A DNA stretch of 64,000 nt from the NCBI RefSeq assembly GCF_041679265.1, contig NZ_JBGFSM010000001.1:62001-126000 (forward strand), in the 5' to 3' direction. A program made the position numbers and the translations under genes. The notes below the pieces were generated by a model. The model was not told where the DNA came from and searched no databases. It was given only the letters and a program-made list of their open reading frames with translations. The DNA is from Autumnicola sp041679265 (GTDB lineage Bacteria; Bacteroidota; Bacteroidia; Flavobacteriales; Flavobacteriaceae). Below are positions 33,457 to 42,376 of the stretch, one piece after another (the stretch's first letter is position 1; every line of letters starts with the position of its first letter).

Positions 33457-35739
33457 TCAATTGTCCATTTCCAGTTGATTATTACGGCTGCTGTTTTCCA
33501 CCTGATGCACACCAACCTGTTCCTCATGAACCTCTTCAGCATCTGTGGTATGGCCTCCAAGAATTGGCGCCAGCACCAGGCCAATAAGGCAGGTTAGCTT
33601 TATAAGAATATTCATGGAAGGGCCGGAAGTGTCTTTAAAAGGATCTCCCACGGTATCGCCGGTAACTGCTGCTTTATGGGCATCAGAACCTTTGTAGGTC
33701 ATCTCCCCGTTAATCATCACTCCCGCTTCAAAAGATTTCTTGGCATTATCCCACGCGCCACCGGCATTATTCTGAAAAATAGCCCACAAAACACCGCTCA
33801 CGGTAACTCCTGCCATATAGCCTCCAAGCATTTCAGCAATCAGCTGGTTATCGTAGCCAAAAAGCATGGGCAAAAGGGCGATTACAATAGGAAAACCAAT
33901 GGTTAGAACTCCGGGTAAAAGCATTTCCCTTAGAGCGGCGTTGGTAGAGATTTCCACGCACTTATCATACTGTGGTTTAGCTGTTCCTTCAAGGATACCA
34001 GGAATTTCTTTAAACTGCCTGCGCACCTCGTTTACCATTTGCATTGCGGCCTTTCCAACAGAATTGATGGCAAGGGCTGAAAATACTACGGGAACCATGC
34101 CACCAACAAACAGCATCGCCAGGACAGGAGCCTTAAAAATATTAATCCCGTCTATACCGGTAAAAGTAACATAGGCGGCAAAAAGCGCCAGGGAGGTAAG
34201 TGCAGCTGAAGCAATTGCAAAACCTTTCCCGGTAGCCGCCGTGGTATTTCCCACGGAATCCAGGATATCTGTACGCTCCCTTACCTCTGCAGGCAGCTCG
34301 CTCATTTCGGCAATTCCCCCGGCATTATCTGAAATTGGACCAAAGGCATCAATGGCCAGTTGCATGGCAGTGGTAGCCATCATTGCTGAAGCCGCTAAAG
34401 CCACCCCGTAAAAACCTGCAAAAGCATAGGATGCCCAGATGGCGATCGCAAAAAGCAAAACTGAAGAAAATGTTGAAATCATACCGGTAGATAGCCCGGC
34501 AATAATATTAGTTGCCGCTCCTGTACTGGAATTCTGAACAATAGAAAGCACAGGTTTTTTGCCAAGTCCCGTATAATATTCGGTTACGGCAGAGATAATT
34601 CCGCCCACTCCAATTCCTACGAGGGTAGCATAGAATACTCGAATAGAAGAAATATTTACATACTCAAACCCATCCCGGCCTCCTATAAAAAAGCCCATTT
34701 TCATGGTATTTTCCGGTAACATCCAGCGCACCAGGAAGAAACAGGTTATAGCAACCAAAGCTATAGAAACCCAATTACCAATATTTAAGGCTTTTTGCAC
34801 TTCATTCTCCCTGGCATTATTATCTTTTATCTTAACCAGCAACGTCCCGATGATGGAAATAATAATTCCGGCACCAGCGATGGCCACAGGTAAAAGAATA
34901 GGGCCTATTCCGCCGAAACCTTCCGCAACAATATTCCCGCCCATATCTTCTATAATATAATTGCCAAGGACCATAGCGGCCAACACAGTAGCAACATAGC
35001 TTCCGAATAAATCGGCGCCCATTCCTGCCACATCTCCTACATTATCGCCCACGTTATCTGCAATAGTAGCAGGGTTACGCGGATCATCTTCAGGAATCCC
35101 GGCTTCAACCTTCCCTACCAGGTCTGCTCCCACATCGGCAGCCTTGGTATAAATTCCGCCCCCAACCCGGGCAAAAAGCGCTATGGACTCTGCTCCAAGA
35201 GAAAAGCCGGCGAGGGTTTCCAACACTACGGTCATATCTAATGTATTGGTCCACTCCCCATCCATAAAATAATAGAAGAAAAATATAAAAAACAGGCTCA
35301 GGCCCAATACTGCAAGGCCAGCTACACCCAGCCCCATTACCGTGCCGCCTCCAAAGGATATGTTTAAGGCTTTTGGTAAGCTACTCCTTGCCGCCTGGGT
35401 AGTGCGTACGTTGGTTTGTGTGGCGATCCTCATTCCCATATTCCCGGCCAAAGCCGAAAAAAAAGCTCCAAAAATAAAAGAAACAATAATAAGCCAGTGG
35501 GTGGTAGGGACTATAAAAGCTATTAAAGCTAAAGCCAGGCTGGCCCCAATTACAAAGAAGCCAAGCAGTTTATATTCAGCTTTTAGAAAGGCGAGTGCTC
35601 CTTCATAGATATGGGAGGAAATATCTTTCATCTTCCCGTCCCCGGAGTCCTGTTTCATTACCCAGGACCTTTTGAACCACATATAAAGCAGTCCAAGCAC
35701 CGCCATCACAGCGGGCATGTAAATCATTATTGATTCCAT
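33457..35739 (-). CDS. hppA: Membrane-bound ion-translocating pyrophosphatase
   Basis: A 760-residue, about 16-helix pump coupling pyrophosphate hydrolysis to cation export. The catalytic loop DVGADLVGKVEAGIPEDDPRNPA and DNVGDNVGDVAGMGADLF is intact. GNTTAATGKG has Ala where K+-independent enzymes have Lys, so K+ dependence is expected. The semi-conserved glutamate of helix 6 (position 246 in the Thermotoga enzyme) is Gly246 here, while helix 5 has an unusual Glu184 in SLGAESIALF. That resembles the Flavobacterium-type proton-pumping group. It lies downstream of soluble ppa, separated by a terminator. Confidence 0.95.
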   Translation of the reverse strand: MESIMIYMPAVMAVLGLLYMWFKRSWVMKQDSGDGKMKDISSHIYEGALAFLKAEYKLLGFFVIGASLALALIAFIVPTTHWLIIVSFIFGAFFSALAGNMGMRIATQTNVRTTQAARSSLPKALNISFGGGTVMGLGVAGLAVLGLSLFFIFFFYYFMDGEWTNTLDMTVVLETLAGFSLGAESIALFARVGGGIYTKAADVGADLVGKVEAGIPEDDPRNPATIADNVGDNVGDVAGMGADLFGSYVATVLAAMVLGNYIIEDMGGNIVAEGFGGIGPILLPVAIAGAGIIISIIGTLLVKIKDNNARENEVQKALNIGNWVSIALVAITCFFLVRWMLPENTMKMGFFIGGRDGFEYVNISSIRVFYATLVGIGVGGIISAVTEYYTGLGKKPVLSIVQNSSTGAATNIIAGLSTGMISTFSSVLLFAIAIWASYAFAGFYGVALAASAMMATTAMQLAIDAFGPISDNAGGIAEMSELPAEVRERTDILDSVGNTTAATGKGFAIASAALTSLALFAAYVTFTGIDGINIFKAPVLAMLFVGGMVPVVFSALAINSVGKAAMQMVNEVRRQFKEIPGILEGTAKPQYDKCVEISTNAALREMLLPGVLTIGFPIVIALLPMLFGYDNQLIAEMLGGYMAGVTVSGVLWAIFQNNAGGAWDNAKKSFEAGVMINGEMTYKGSDAHKAAVTGDTVGDPFKDTSGPSMNILIKLTCLIGLVLAPILGGHTTDAEEVHEEQVGVHQVENSSRNNQLEMDN

Positions 35740-35791
35740 AGATTGTTAGTTGCAAATTAATTACAGCTAATGTAGTAAATCAATAATAATT

Positions 35792-35825
35792 AAAAAAGCA
35801 ATAACTTTTTAAGGTTATTGCTTTT
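35792..35825 (-). terminator. Terminator between ppa and hppA
   Basis: On the minus strand AAAAGCAATAAC pairs with GTTATTGCTTTT around an 8-base loop, followed by TTTTTT. It separates the two pyrophosphatase genes into different transcripts. Confidence 0.8.
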
Positions 35826-35857
35826 AAATTGTTAATAATGAATGGTGATTTTTGCGA

Positions 35858-36370
35858 TTATATCCCAAACCTGCTTTTATCACCATCATAATTCTCAAAA
35901 CGTTCCACACATTGCCTGATGATCTCACGTGCTTCTGTAGCGTCCCCAAAATCACCGGTATCTACTTTTTTCTTTTCAAGATCCTTATAAACTTTAAAGA
36001 AATGTTCTATTTCTTTCAACATATGGCCATTCAGCTCCTTCAGGTCATTTAATCGGTTCCAGATAGGATCGGACACCGGCACGCAAATAATCTTTTCATC
36101 AGGCCCTTTTTCATCTGCCATGTGAAAAACCCCTATAGGCTTTACCTCCATAACGATTCCCGGGAAAGTAGGCTCAGAAACCAGCACCAGCACATCTAGC
36201 GGATCACTGTCCTGTGCAAGGGTATTTGGTATAAATCCGTAATCTGCGGGGTACATCATGGAAGAAAAGATCATACGGTCATAGCGTACCTTCTTCAGGT
36301 TAAAATCATATTCATATTTGTTCCGACTCCCCTTAGGGATTTCTATTAGTACGTCAAAAGTTTCAGACAT
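35858..36370 (-). CDS. ppa: Soluble family I inorganic pyrophosphatase
   Basis: A 170-residue Mg2+-dependent enzyme. It shows IPKGSRNKYEYD, the FSSMMYPADYGFIPNT stretch, and the metal-binding DSDPLDVLVL (D-x-D-x-x-D). It clears pyrophosphate from biosynthesis in the cytosol. The ATG at 36370 (MSETFDVLIEIPKG) is the family start; the longer frame to 36403 is not supported. Its neighbour hppA uses the same substrate at the membrane. Confidence 0.94.
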   Translation of the reverse strand: MSETFDVLIEIPKGSRNKYEYDFNLKKVRYDRMIFSSMMYPADYGFIPNTLAQDSDPLDVLVLVSEPTFPGIVMEVKPIGVFHMADEKGPDEKIICVPVSDPIWNRLNDLKELNGHMLKEIEHFFKVYKDLEKKKVDTGDFGDATEAREIIRQCVERFENYDGDKSRFGI

Positions 36371-36591
36371 TTTAAATTGTTTTTCTATTTTTAAGGGCAA
36401 CAAATATAAGTAATTCCGTTTTTAAATACTGTTATTAAATGTGTAAACCCATAGAAGCTGCAAGAGCAAAACAGCTGGCCTCCAGATTCTGAAAACTTTA
36501 TTCCCACGAAAGCGGCTCTTCAGAAAAATTAAGGAATGATGGAATTTAGCAAATATGAGAGTCTATATGTTAGTTTTAACCCGCACCCGGG

Positions 36592-36623
36592 CAAAAAAAA
36601 ACTTCACCGACTAAGATGAAGTT
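36592..36623 (-). terminator. Terminator of the E1 beta gene
   Basis: On the minus strand AACTTCATC pairs with GGTGAAGTT (one G-U) around a short loop, followed by eight or nine T (36600-36592). Confidence 0.8.
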
Positions 36624-36645
36624 TTTAAATTAAAAAGTTATGTGC

Positions 36646-37623
36646 TTATTTATATAACACCTTTTTTACTGCTTTAATCACATCTTCACTACCCGGCAGC
36701 CATTCCTGAAGCAGTACGGGCGAATAAGGTGCAGGAGTATCTGCGGTGTTTATTTTAACAACAGGGGCATCAAGATAATCAAAAGCCTGCTCCTGTACCT
36801 GGTAAGCAATTTCAGTAGAAATATTGCCAAATGGCCAGGATTCCTCAAGTATTACCAAACGGTTTGTTTTCTTAACAGATTCAATAATAGTTGCATGATC
36901 CATAGGACGAATTGTTCTAAGATCAATAATCTCACAGGAAATATCGTCTTTTTCTAATTCTTCAGCGGCTTTGTAAGCCTCTTTTATAATCTTTCCGAAG
37001 GAAACAATGGTAACATCTGTACCTTCCCGCTTAATATCGGCTTTGCCAATTTCAATTACATATTCCTCTTCAGGCACTTCTCCCTTGTCCCCGTACATCT
37101 GTTCGCTTTCCATGAAGATAACAGGATCGTCATCACGAATAGCCGATTTAAGCAATCCTTTGGCATCGTAAGGATTAGAAGGAACAATCACCTTTAAGCC
37201 TGGGCAGTTGGCATACCAGCTTTCAAAAGCCTGGGAGTGCGTTGCACCTAACTGTCCGGCAGATCCTGTAGGCCCGCGGAAAACAATTGGAATATTGAAC
37301 TGCCCGCCACTCATCTGGCGCATCTTGGCCGCGTTATTAATAATCTGGTCAATTCCAACCAGTGAGAAGTTAAAGGTCATGAATTCAATAATCGGGCGGT
37401 TACCGTTCATTGCGCTTCCCACTCCAATTCCGGAGAAACCAAGCTCAGAAATAGGGGTATCAATGATTCTTTCTGGACCAAATTCATCCAGCATGCCTTT
37501 AGAGGCTTTGTAGGCGCCATTATACTCGGCCACCTCTTCCCCCATAAGATAAATAGAGTCGTCTTTGCGCATCTCTTCGCTCATTGCCTGCTGAACGGCT
37601 TCCCTAAATTGAATTGTCTTCAT
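36646..37623 (-). CDS. pdhB: Pyruvate dehydrogenase E1 component, beta subunit
   Basis: A 325-residue transketolase-type subunit. It opens MKTIQFREAVQQAMSEEMRKD; the thiamine-diphosphate region includes MGEEVAEYNGAYK and the E-x-M-T-F-like IEFMTFNF. FRGPTG, GATHSQAFESWYAN and DLRTIRPMD are standard E1 beta motifs. With E1 alpha it decarboxylates pyruvate (or a branched-chain 2-oxoacid) and acetylates E2. The alpha, E2 and E3 genes are not in the window, so this is a detached single-gene unit. Confidence 0.92.
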   Translation of the reverse strand: MKTIQFREAVQQAMSEEMRKDDSIYLMGEEVAEYNGAYKASKGMLDEFGPERIIDTPISELGFSGIGVGSAMNGNRPIIEFMTFNFSLVGIDQIINNAAKMRQMSGGQFNIPIVFRGPTGSAGQLGATHSQAFESWYANCPGLKVIVPSNPYDAKGLLKSAIRDDDPVIFMESEQMYGDKGEVPEEEYVIEIGKADIKREGTDVTIVSFGKIIKEAYKAAEELEKDDISCEIIDLRTIRPMDHATIIESVKKTNRLVILEESWPFGNISTEIAYQVQEQAFDYLDAPVVKINTADTPAPYSPVLLQEWLPGSEDVIKAVKKVLYK

Positions 37624-37914
37624 TATAGTGTATTATAATTATTTTAAAATCTTGCGAGAACAAAAATAGTAATTCAATAAAGTTTTCACCACAAACACCA
37701 GACAAAAATTTAGCAGATTTCAAAAGAGAATCAGGAAAACCTATAAAAAACTGATATTGCCCGAATAAAATGGTTCCCACGACAATACTTTCAACAAAAC
37801 TTCAAGGCATTTCACCACGTGAGATTTAACAAATTTTATTATGCATGCATAGTATTTTCGATTTAATTTATGTACCTTCGTGACTGAACGATTTACTATA
37901 AAACGACCTTATAT

Positions 37915-38661
37915 ATGAAAATTTTAGTATGTATTAGCCACGTACCTGATACTACCTCAAAAATTAATTTTACGGAAGGAGATACCAAATTTGACACCAG
38001 CGGAGTGCAGTTTGTAATTAATCCCAATGACGAATTTGGGCTCACCCGTGCCATGTGGTTCAAAGAAAAACAGGGTGCAACAGTAGATGTAATAAACGTT
38101 GGCGGCGCAGAAACCGAACCTACCCTTAGAAAAGCCCTGGCCATTGGAGCTGATAGCGCGATTCGCGTAGATACTGCTCCTACAGACAGCTTCCAGGTTG
38201 CCAAAGAACTGGCAAACGTTGCCAAAGACGGCAATTACGACCTAATTATCGCCGGCCGTGAATCTATAGATTATAATGGAGGAATGGTGCCGGGGATGCT
38301 TGCCACCTTATTAGGGGCAAATTTTGTTACCAACTGTATTGGTTTGGAAATAGAGGGAGACAAAGCAACGGCAATTCGTGAAATAGACGGCGGGAAAGAA
38401 ACCCTTACCGCCGCCCTTCCCCTTGTAATTGGAGGGCAAAAAGGCCTTGTGGAAGAAAGCGACCTAAAAATCCCGAATATGAGAGGAATAATGCAGGCAC
38501 GTAAGAAACCTTTGAATGTGGTTGAAGCAACCCAGCCAGAAAAAAGAACTGAAGCGGTGAAGTATGAAAAACCGGCTCCAAAAGGAGCAGTGAAACTCAT
38601 TGATCCTGAAAATCTTGACGAGCTTATTGATCTGCTTCATAATGAAGCCAAAGCCCTATAA
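37915..38661 (+). CDS. etfB: Electron transfer flavoprotein, beta subunit
   Basis: A 248-residue subunit with MKILVCISHVPDTTSKINF at the start, the AMP-binding region around GRESIDYNGGMVPGMLATLLG, and the recognition loop near PLVIGGQKGLVEESDLKIPNMRGIMQARKK. It carries electrons from acyl-CoA dehydrogenases (one lies at 14.5 kb) to ETF-ubiquinone oxidoreductase. A TACCTTCG at 37873-37880 is a candidate -7 element. etfA follows after 64 bases. Confidence 0.95.
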   Translation: MKILVCISHVPDTTSKINFTEGDTKFDTSGVQFVINPNDEFGLTRAMWFKEKQGATVDVINVGGAETEPTLRKALAIGADSAIRVDTAPTDSFQVAKELANVAKDGNYDLIIAGRESIDYNGGMVPGMLATLLGANFVTNCIGLEIEGDKATAIREIDGGKETLTAALPLVIGGQKGLVEESDLKIPNMRGIMQARKKPLNVVEATQPEKRTEAVKYEKPAPKGAVKLIDPENLDELIDLLHNEAKAL

Positions 38662-38725
38662 ATTTCAGGATAAATAAAATTATTAACTGTTTTTCGCCTT
38701 TGCGGAAAAATCAAAATATAAAAGA

Positions 38726-39694
38726 ATGTCAGTTTTAGTATATATAGAATCCGAAGAAGGAAAATTTAAGAAAGCTTCTTTTGAAGTGGCCTCCTATGCC
38801 AAAGAAGTTGCCGATATGATGGGCACCTCCGTCACCGGAATTACCTTCAACGCTCCTGAAGCTTCAGCATTAGGAACTTACGGAGTGGAAAAAGTGCTGA
38901 ATATTAAAAATGAAAAATTAAATAAATTTAACGCTGAAGCTTATGCCGATGCCATAAAGCAGGCTGCGGAACAAGAGAGCAGTAAGGTTATTGTGCTTTC
39001 CCAAAGTGCCAACAGCCGTTATCTCGCTCCAATTTTAGCCGTACAATTAGAAGCCGGTTATGCCTCCAACGTGGTTGCCCTACCGGAAAGTACCGAGCCT
39101 TTTACAGTAAAACGAAACGCATTTACCATGAAGGCCTTCAATTTTACTAAAATTAGCACAGATGTGAAGATAATAGGTCTGGCAAAAAACGCTTTTGGAG
39201 TTAAAGAACACCAGGCTGAAACTACAGCTGAAGAATTCAGCCCAAACCTTTCTCATGAAGATTTTTCGGTAAATGTAGAATCTGTAGACAAAGCCACAAA
39301 CAAAGTTACCATTGCCGATGCTGAAATTGTGGTTTCCGGAGGCCGTGGTTTAAAAGGCCCTGAAAATTGGGAAATGATAGAGGAAATGGCAGATATTCTG
39401 GGCGCAGCAACTGCCTGCTCCAAGCCTGTGAGTGATATGGGCTGGAGGCCGCACAGCGAACATGTGGGCCAAACAGGAAAACCCGTTGCCTCTAATCTTT
39501 ACATTGCCGTGGGAATTTCTGGCGCAATCCAGCACCTTGCGGGAATTAATGCCGCCAAAACCAAAGTAGTTATTAACAATGATCCCGAAGCACCTTTTTT
39601 TAAAGCTGCAGATTACGGGATTGTGGGAGACGCCTTCGAGATCGTTCCCAGGCTCAATGAAAAATTGAGGGAATTTAAAGCTAAAAACGCATAA
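38726..39694 (+). CDS. etfA: Electron transfer flavoprotein, alpha subunit
   Basis: A 322-residue FAD-binding subunit. The C-terminal half has the FAD signature: RPHSEHVGQTGKPVASNLY, AVGISGAIQHLAGI and NNDPEAPFFKAADYGIVGD. It pairs with EtfB just upstream, and the two form one transcript ending at the terminator near 39722-39755. Confidence 0.95.
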   Translation: MSVLVYIESEEGKFKKASFEVASYAKEVADMMGTSVTGITFNAPEASALGTYGVEKVLNIKNEKLNKFNAEAYADAIKQAAEQESSKVIVLSQSANSRYLAPILAVQLEAGYASNVVALPESTEPFTVKRNAFTMKAFNFTKISTDVKIIGLAKNAFGVKEHQAETTAEEFSPNLSHEDFSVNVESVDKATNKVTIADAEIVVSGGRGLKGPENWEMIEEMADILGAATACSKPVSDMGWRPHSEHVGQTGKPVASNLYIAVGISGAIQHLAGINAAKTKVVINNDPEAPFFKAADYGIVGDAFEIVPRLNEKLREFKAKNA

Positions 39695-39721
39695 TTTTCA
39701 TAACTTGTGCCCCATTAAAAG

Positions 39722-39755
39722 GGCTGTCTAATGTCCTTATTTAGACAGCCTTTTT
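39722..39755 (+). terminator. etfBA terminator
   Basis: GGCTGTCTAA (39722-39731) pairs with TTAGACAGCC (39741-39750), followed by TTTTT. Confidence 0.88.
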
Positions 39756-39768
39756 CAATTTTTGGAAT

Positions 39769-40395
39769 ATGAGTTTAGTGCGCCTTAACATTAAAGGAAT
39801 TTCTTACAGTCAAACCCAGAATGGAGCCTACGCCCTTATATTGAGCGAGGTAAACGGGGAAAGAAAACTTCCTATTGTTATTGGGGCTTTTGAGGCACAA
39901 TCTATTGCCATAGCCCTTGAAAAAGAAATAAAACCTCCCAGACCCCTTACCCATGACCTGTTCAGGAATTTTGCCGACAGGTTTCATATTGTAGTAAAAC
40001 AGGTAATTATTCATAAACTGGTAGACGGTGTTTTTTACTCCAGCCTTATCTGTGAACGGGATAAAATTGAAGAAATTATTGACGCCAGAACCAGTGATGC
40101 CATTGCCCTTGCATTAAGATTTGATGCTCCTATTTTTACCTATAAAAATATTCTGGACAAGGCCGGTATTTTCCTTAAAGGAGAAGAACCGCAGGAAAAA
40201 GCAACCTCAACCAGGGAAGAGGAAGAAATTATTGCTGAAGAATTATTGTCAGACGATATAGAGATAAAATCTGATGACACCAATTACAAAAAACTCTCTT
40301 TATCTGAACTCAAGGATTTATTATCCCAGGCCGTACATAATGAAGATTATGAAAAAGCGGCGCGCATCAGGGATGAGATTTCAAAAAGAAAATAA
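39769..40395 (+). CDS. Bifunctional nuclease-family protein (DUF151) with C-terminal UVR motif
   Basis: A 208-residue protein. The first 130 residues are the BFN/DUF151 domain (GAYALILSE, LPIVIGAFEAQSIAIALE, ARTSDAIALALRF). An acidic linker leads to a UVR-type helical hairpin (LSELKDLLSQAVHNEDYEKAARIRDEISKRK) like that of UvrB/UvrC and clamp-loader-like Clp adaptors. This domain pair is common in Bacteroidota; nuclease activity was described for plant relatives, but the bacterial role is unclear. It starts 14 bases after the etfA terminator. Confidence 0.88.
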   Translation: MSLVRLNIKGISYSQTQNGAYALILSEVNGERKLPIVIGAFEAQSIAIALEKEIKPPRPLTHDLFRNFADRFHIVVKQVIIHKLVDGVFYSSLICERDKIEEIIDARTSDAIALALRFDAPIFTYKNILDKAGIFLKGEEPQEKATSTREEEEIIAEELLSDDIEIKSDDTNYKKLSLSELKDLLSQAVHNEDYEKAARIRDEISKRK

Positions 40396-40471
40396 CCCGA
40401 TGCAATATGCCTGTTTAGTAATAGCCCCACAAAAAGCTTCAAAAGTGTGGCCCGCAAATTTCCCTTTTTAG

Positions 40472-42190
40472 ATGAATAAAATTTGGTACTGTCTGTTTTT
40501 AGTTGTTTTCGGATTTAGCACCGCTTCCTCACAAAGCATCTCCAAAAACTGGCAATTTCAACCTGCAGATGCAGATTCCCTCACCTCTGCCAACACTCCT
40601 TTTACTTCTGAAGCTGTTTTAAACCTTTCAGAAGGGCGCTTCAGTATAACCCGTGAAAATTCTGATTCTTCAGATACTCTAGCGGAGGGAGACTATATCT
40701 ACCAGAACAACAACCTGGTCTTATTTTACGGCAAACCCAAAGATACTATCCGGCACTTCAGGGTTTCAGGCCTCACCGAATCCAAATTCAGCCTTACTGA
40801 AGGGGAGCAATTATATACCTTTTCAGAATCTTCAGAAACTATAAAAGAAGCAGTGCCGGCAGCAATTGCCAAAGAAATGATCCCCAGTGAAGGCATTTCT
40901 ATTCATAGCGTGGCCCGGGGGGCACTGGGGATGCTGGTGCTGCTGCTTATCGCTTTTCTATTCAGCAGCAATCGCAAAGCCATTAACTGGCGAACAATAT
41001 TAATTGGCCTTGGTGCGCAGCTTTTACTGGCTATAGGGGTTTTAAAAATCACTTTTATACAGAAAATATTCGAATTTGTAGGAAGCATTTTTGTGTTGAT
41101 ACTGGACTTCACTGCCGCCGGAAGTGAGTTTCTTTTGGGCGGAATGATGGATGTGGAAAGTTTCGGGTTTATTTTCCTCTTCCAGGTGCTTCCCACCATC
41201 ATCTTCTTCTCGGCCCTCACTTCGGTGCTTTTTTACCTGGGAATTATTCAGATTGTGGTGCGTGGAATGGCCTGGGTTTTAACCAAGCTTATGGGAATTT
41301 CCGGAGCGGAAAGCCTTAATGTGGCCGGAAATATTTTCCTGGGACAAACCGAAGCTCCGCTTATGATTAAAGCTTACCTGGAAAGAATGACCAGGTCTGA
41401 AATTTTACTGGTGATGATTGGCGGGATGGCTACTGTGGCAGGTGGCGTTCTTGCGGCATATATTGGTTTTCTTGGCGGTGATGACCCGGCCCTGAGATTA
41501 CAGTTTGCCAAGCACCTGCTTGCCGCTTCTGTAATGGCCGCTCCGGGAGCCATAGTGGTTTCTAAAATTTTATATCCACAACAGGAGCCCATAGATACCA
41601 CTGTTGATGTTTCTTCTGAAAAAATAGGCTCCAATATACTGGATGCCATTGCCAATGGTACTACCGAAGGTTTAAAACTTGCCGCAAATGTTGCGGCCAT
41701 GCTACTGGTTTTTATCGCCTTTATTGCCATGATTAATTATGTATTGGGACGTGTGGGAGGATGGACGCACCTTAATATGCTCATGGCAGAATACACTCCC
41801 TACTCAAACTTTTCAATAGAATCTGTTCTCGGGCTAATTTTTGCCCCGCTTATGTGGATTATTGGGGTTGCCAAAGAAGACATGATGCTTATGGGCCAAT
41901 TACTTGGAATAAAGATCGCAGCAAGTGAATTTGTAGGCTATGTACAACTGGCCGATCTTAAAAATCCGGCCAATGCACTAAGCCTGACTTACGAAAAATC
42001 TGTAATTATGGCAACATACATGCTCTGCGGATTTGCCAATTTTGCCTCTATAGGAATCCAGATTGGAGGGATTGGCTCCCTTGCACCGGGACAACGTAAA
42101 AATCTTTCTGAATTTGGAATGAAAGCACTTATTGGCGGCACCCTGGCGTCGCTGCTTTCAGCAACTATAGCCGGAATGATATTAGGCTAA
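40472..42190 (+). CDS. CNT-family nucleoside transporter with an extra N-terminal extracytoplasmic domain
   Basis: A 572-residue protein. Residues 1-21 form a signal peptide, 22 to about 130 a soluble strand-rich lipocalin-like part, and from about 150 a concentrative nucleoside transporter: GQTEAPLMIKAYLERMTRSE, GGMATVAGGVLAAYIGF, and a C-terminal gate with ICGFANF-like LCGFANFASIGIQIGG. CNT proteins import nucleosides with Na+ or H+. The N-terminal sensor-like addition is unusual compared with the 400-residue NupC form. Thymidylate and nucleoside kinase genes elsewhere in the window fit a salvage lifestyle. Confidence 0.88.
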   Translation: MNKIWYCLFLVVFGFSTASSQSISKNWQFQPADADSLTSANTPFTSEAVLNLSEGRFSITRENSDSSDTLAEGDYIYQNNNLVLFYGKPKDTIRHFRVSGLTESKFSLTEGEQLYTFSESSETIKEAVPAAIAKEMIPSEGISIHSVARGALGMLVLLLIAFLFSSNRKAINWRTILIGLGAQLLLAIGVLKITFIQKIFEFVGSIFVLILDFTAAGSEFLLGGMMDVESFGFIFLFQVLPTIIFFSALTSVLFYLGIIQIVVRGMAWVLTKLMGISGAESLNVAGNIFLGQTEAPLMIKAYLERMTRSEILLVMIGGMATVAGGVLAAYIGFLGGDDPALRLQFAKHLLAASVMAAPGAIVVSKILYPQQEPIDTTVDVSSEKIGSNILDAIANGTTEGLKLAANVAAMLLVFIAFIAMINYVLGRVGGWTHLNMLMAEYTPYSNFSIESVLGLIFAPLMWIIGVAKEDMMLMGQLLGIKIAASEFVGYVQLADLKNPANALSLTYEKSVIMATYMLCGFANFASIGIQIGGIGSLAPGQRKNLSEFGMKALIGGTLASLLSATIAGMILG

Positions 42191-42376
42191 AAGGCTTATT
42201 CGCTTATTACGGCATTAATAATGCTGATTAGAATAATTTTCCAGCTGTTATCTTTTTAACTTGTCTGCACTTAAACACGCACTCTCTAAAGCCCTTATTC
42301 TTTATTGAATATAATTGTAACACTAATTTTTTGTTGCAGGCTAATCGATTGGCTTTAAGCCAGCATAAAAGTTACT

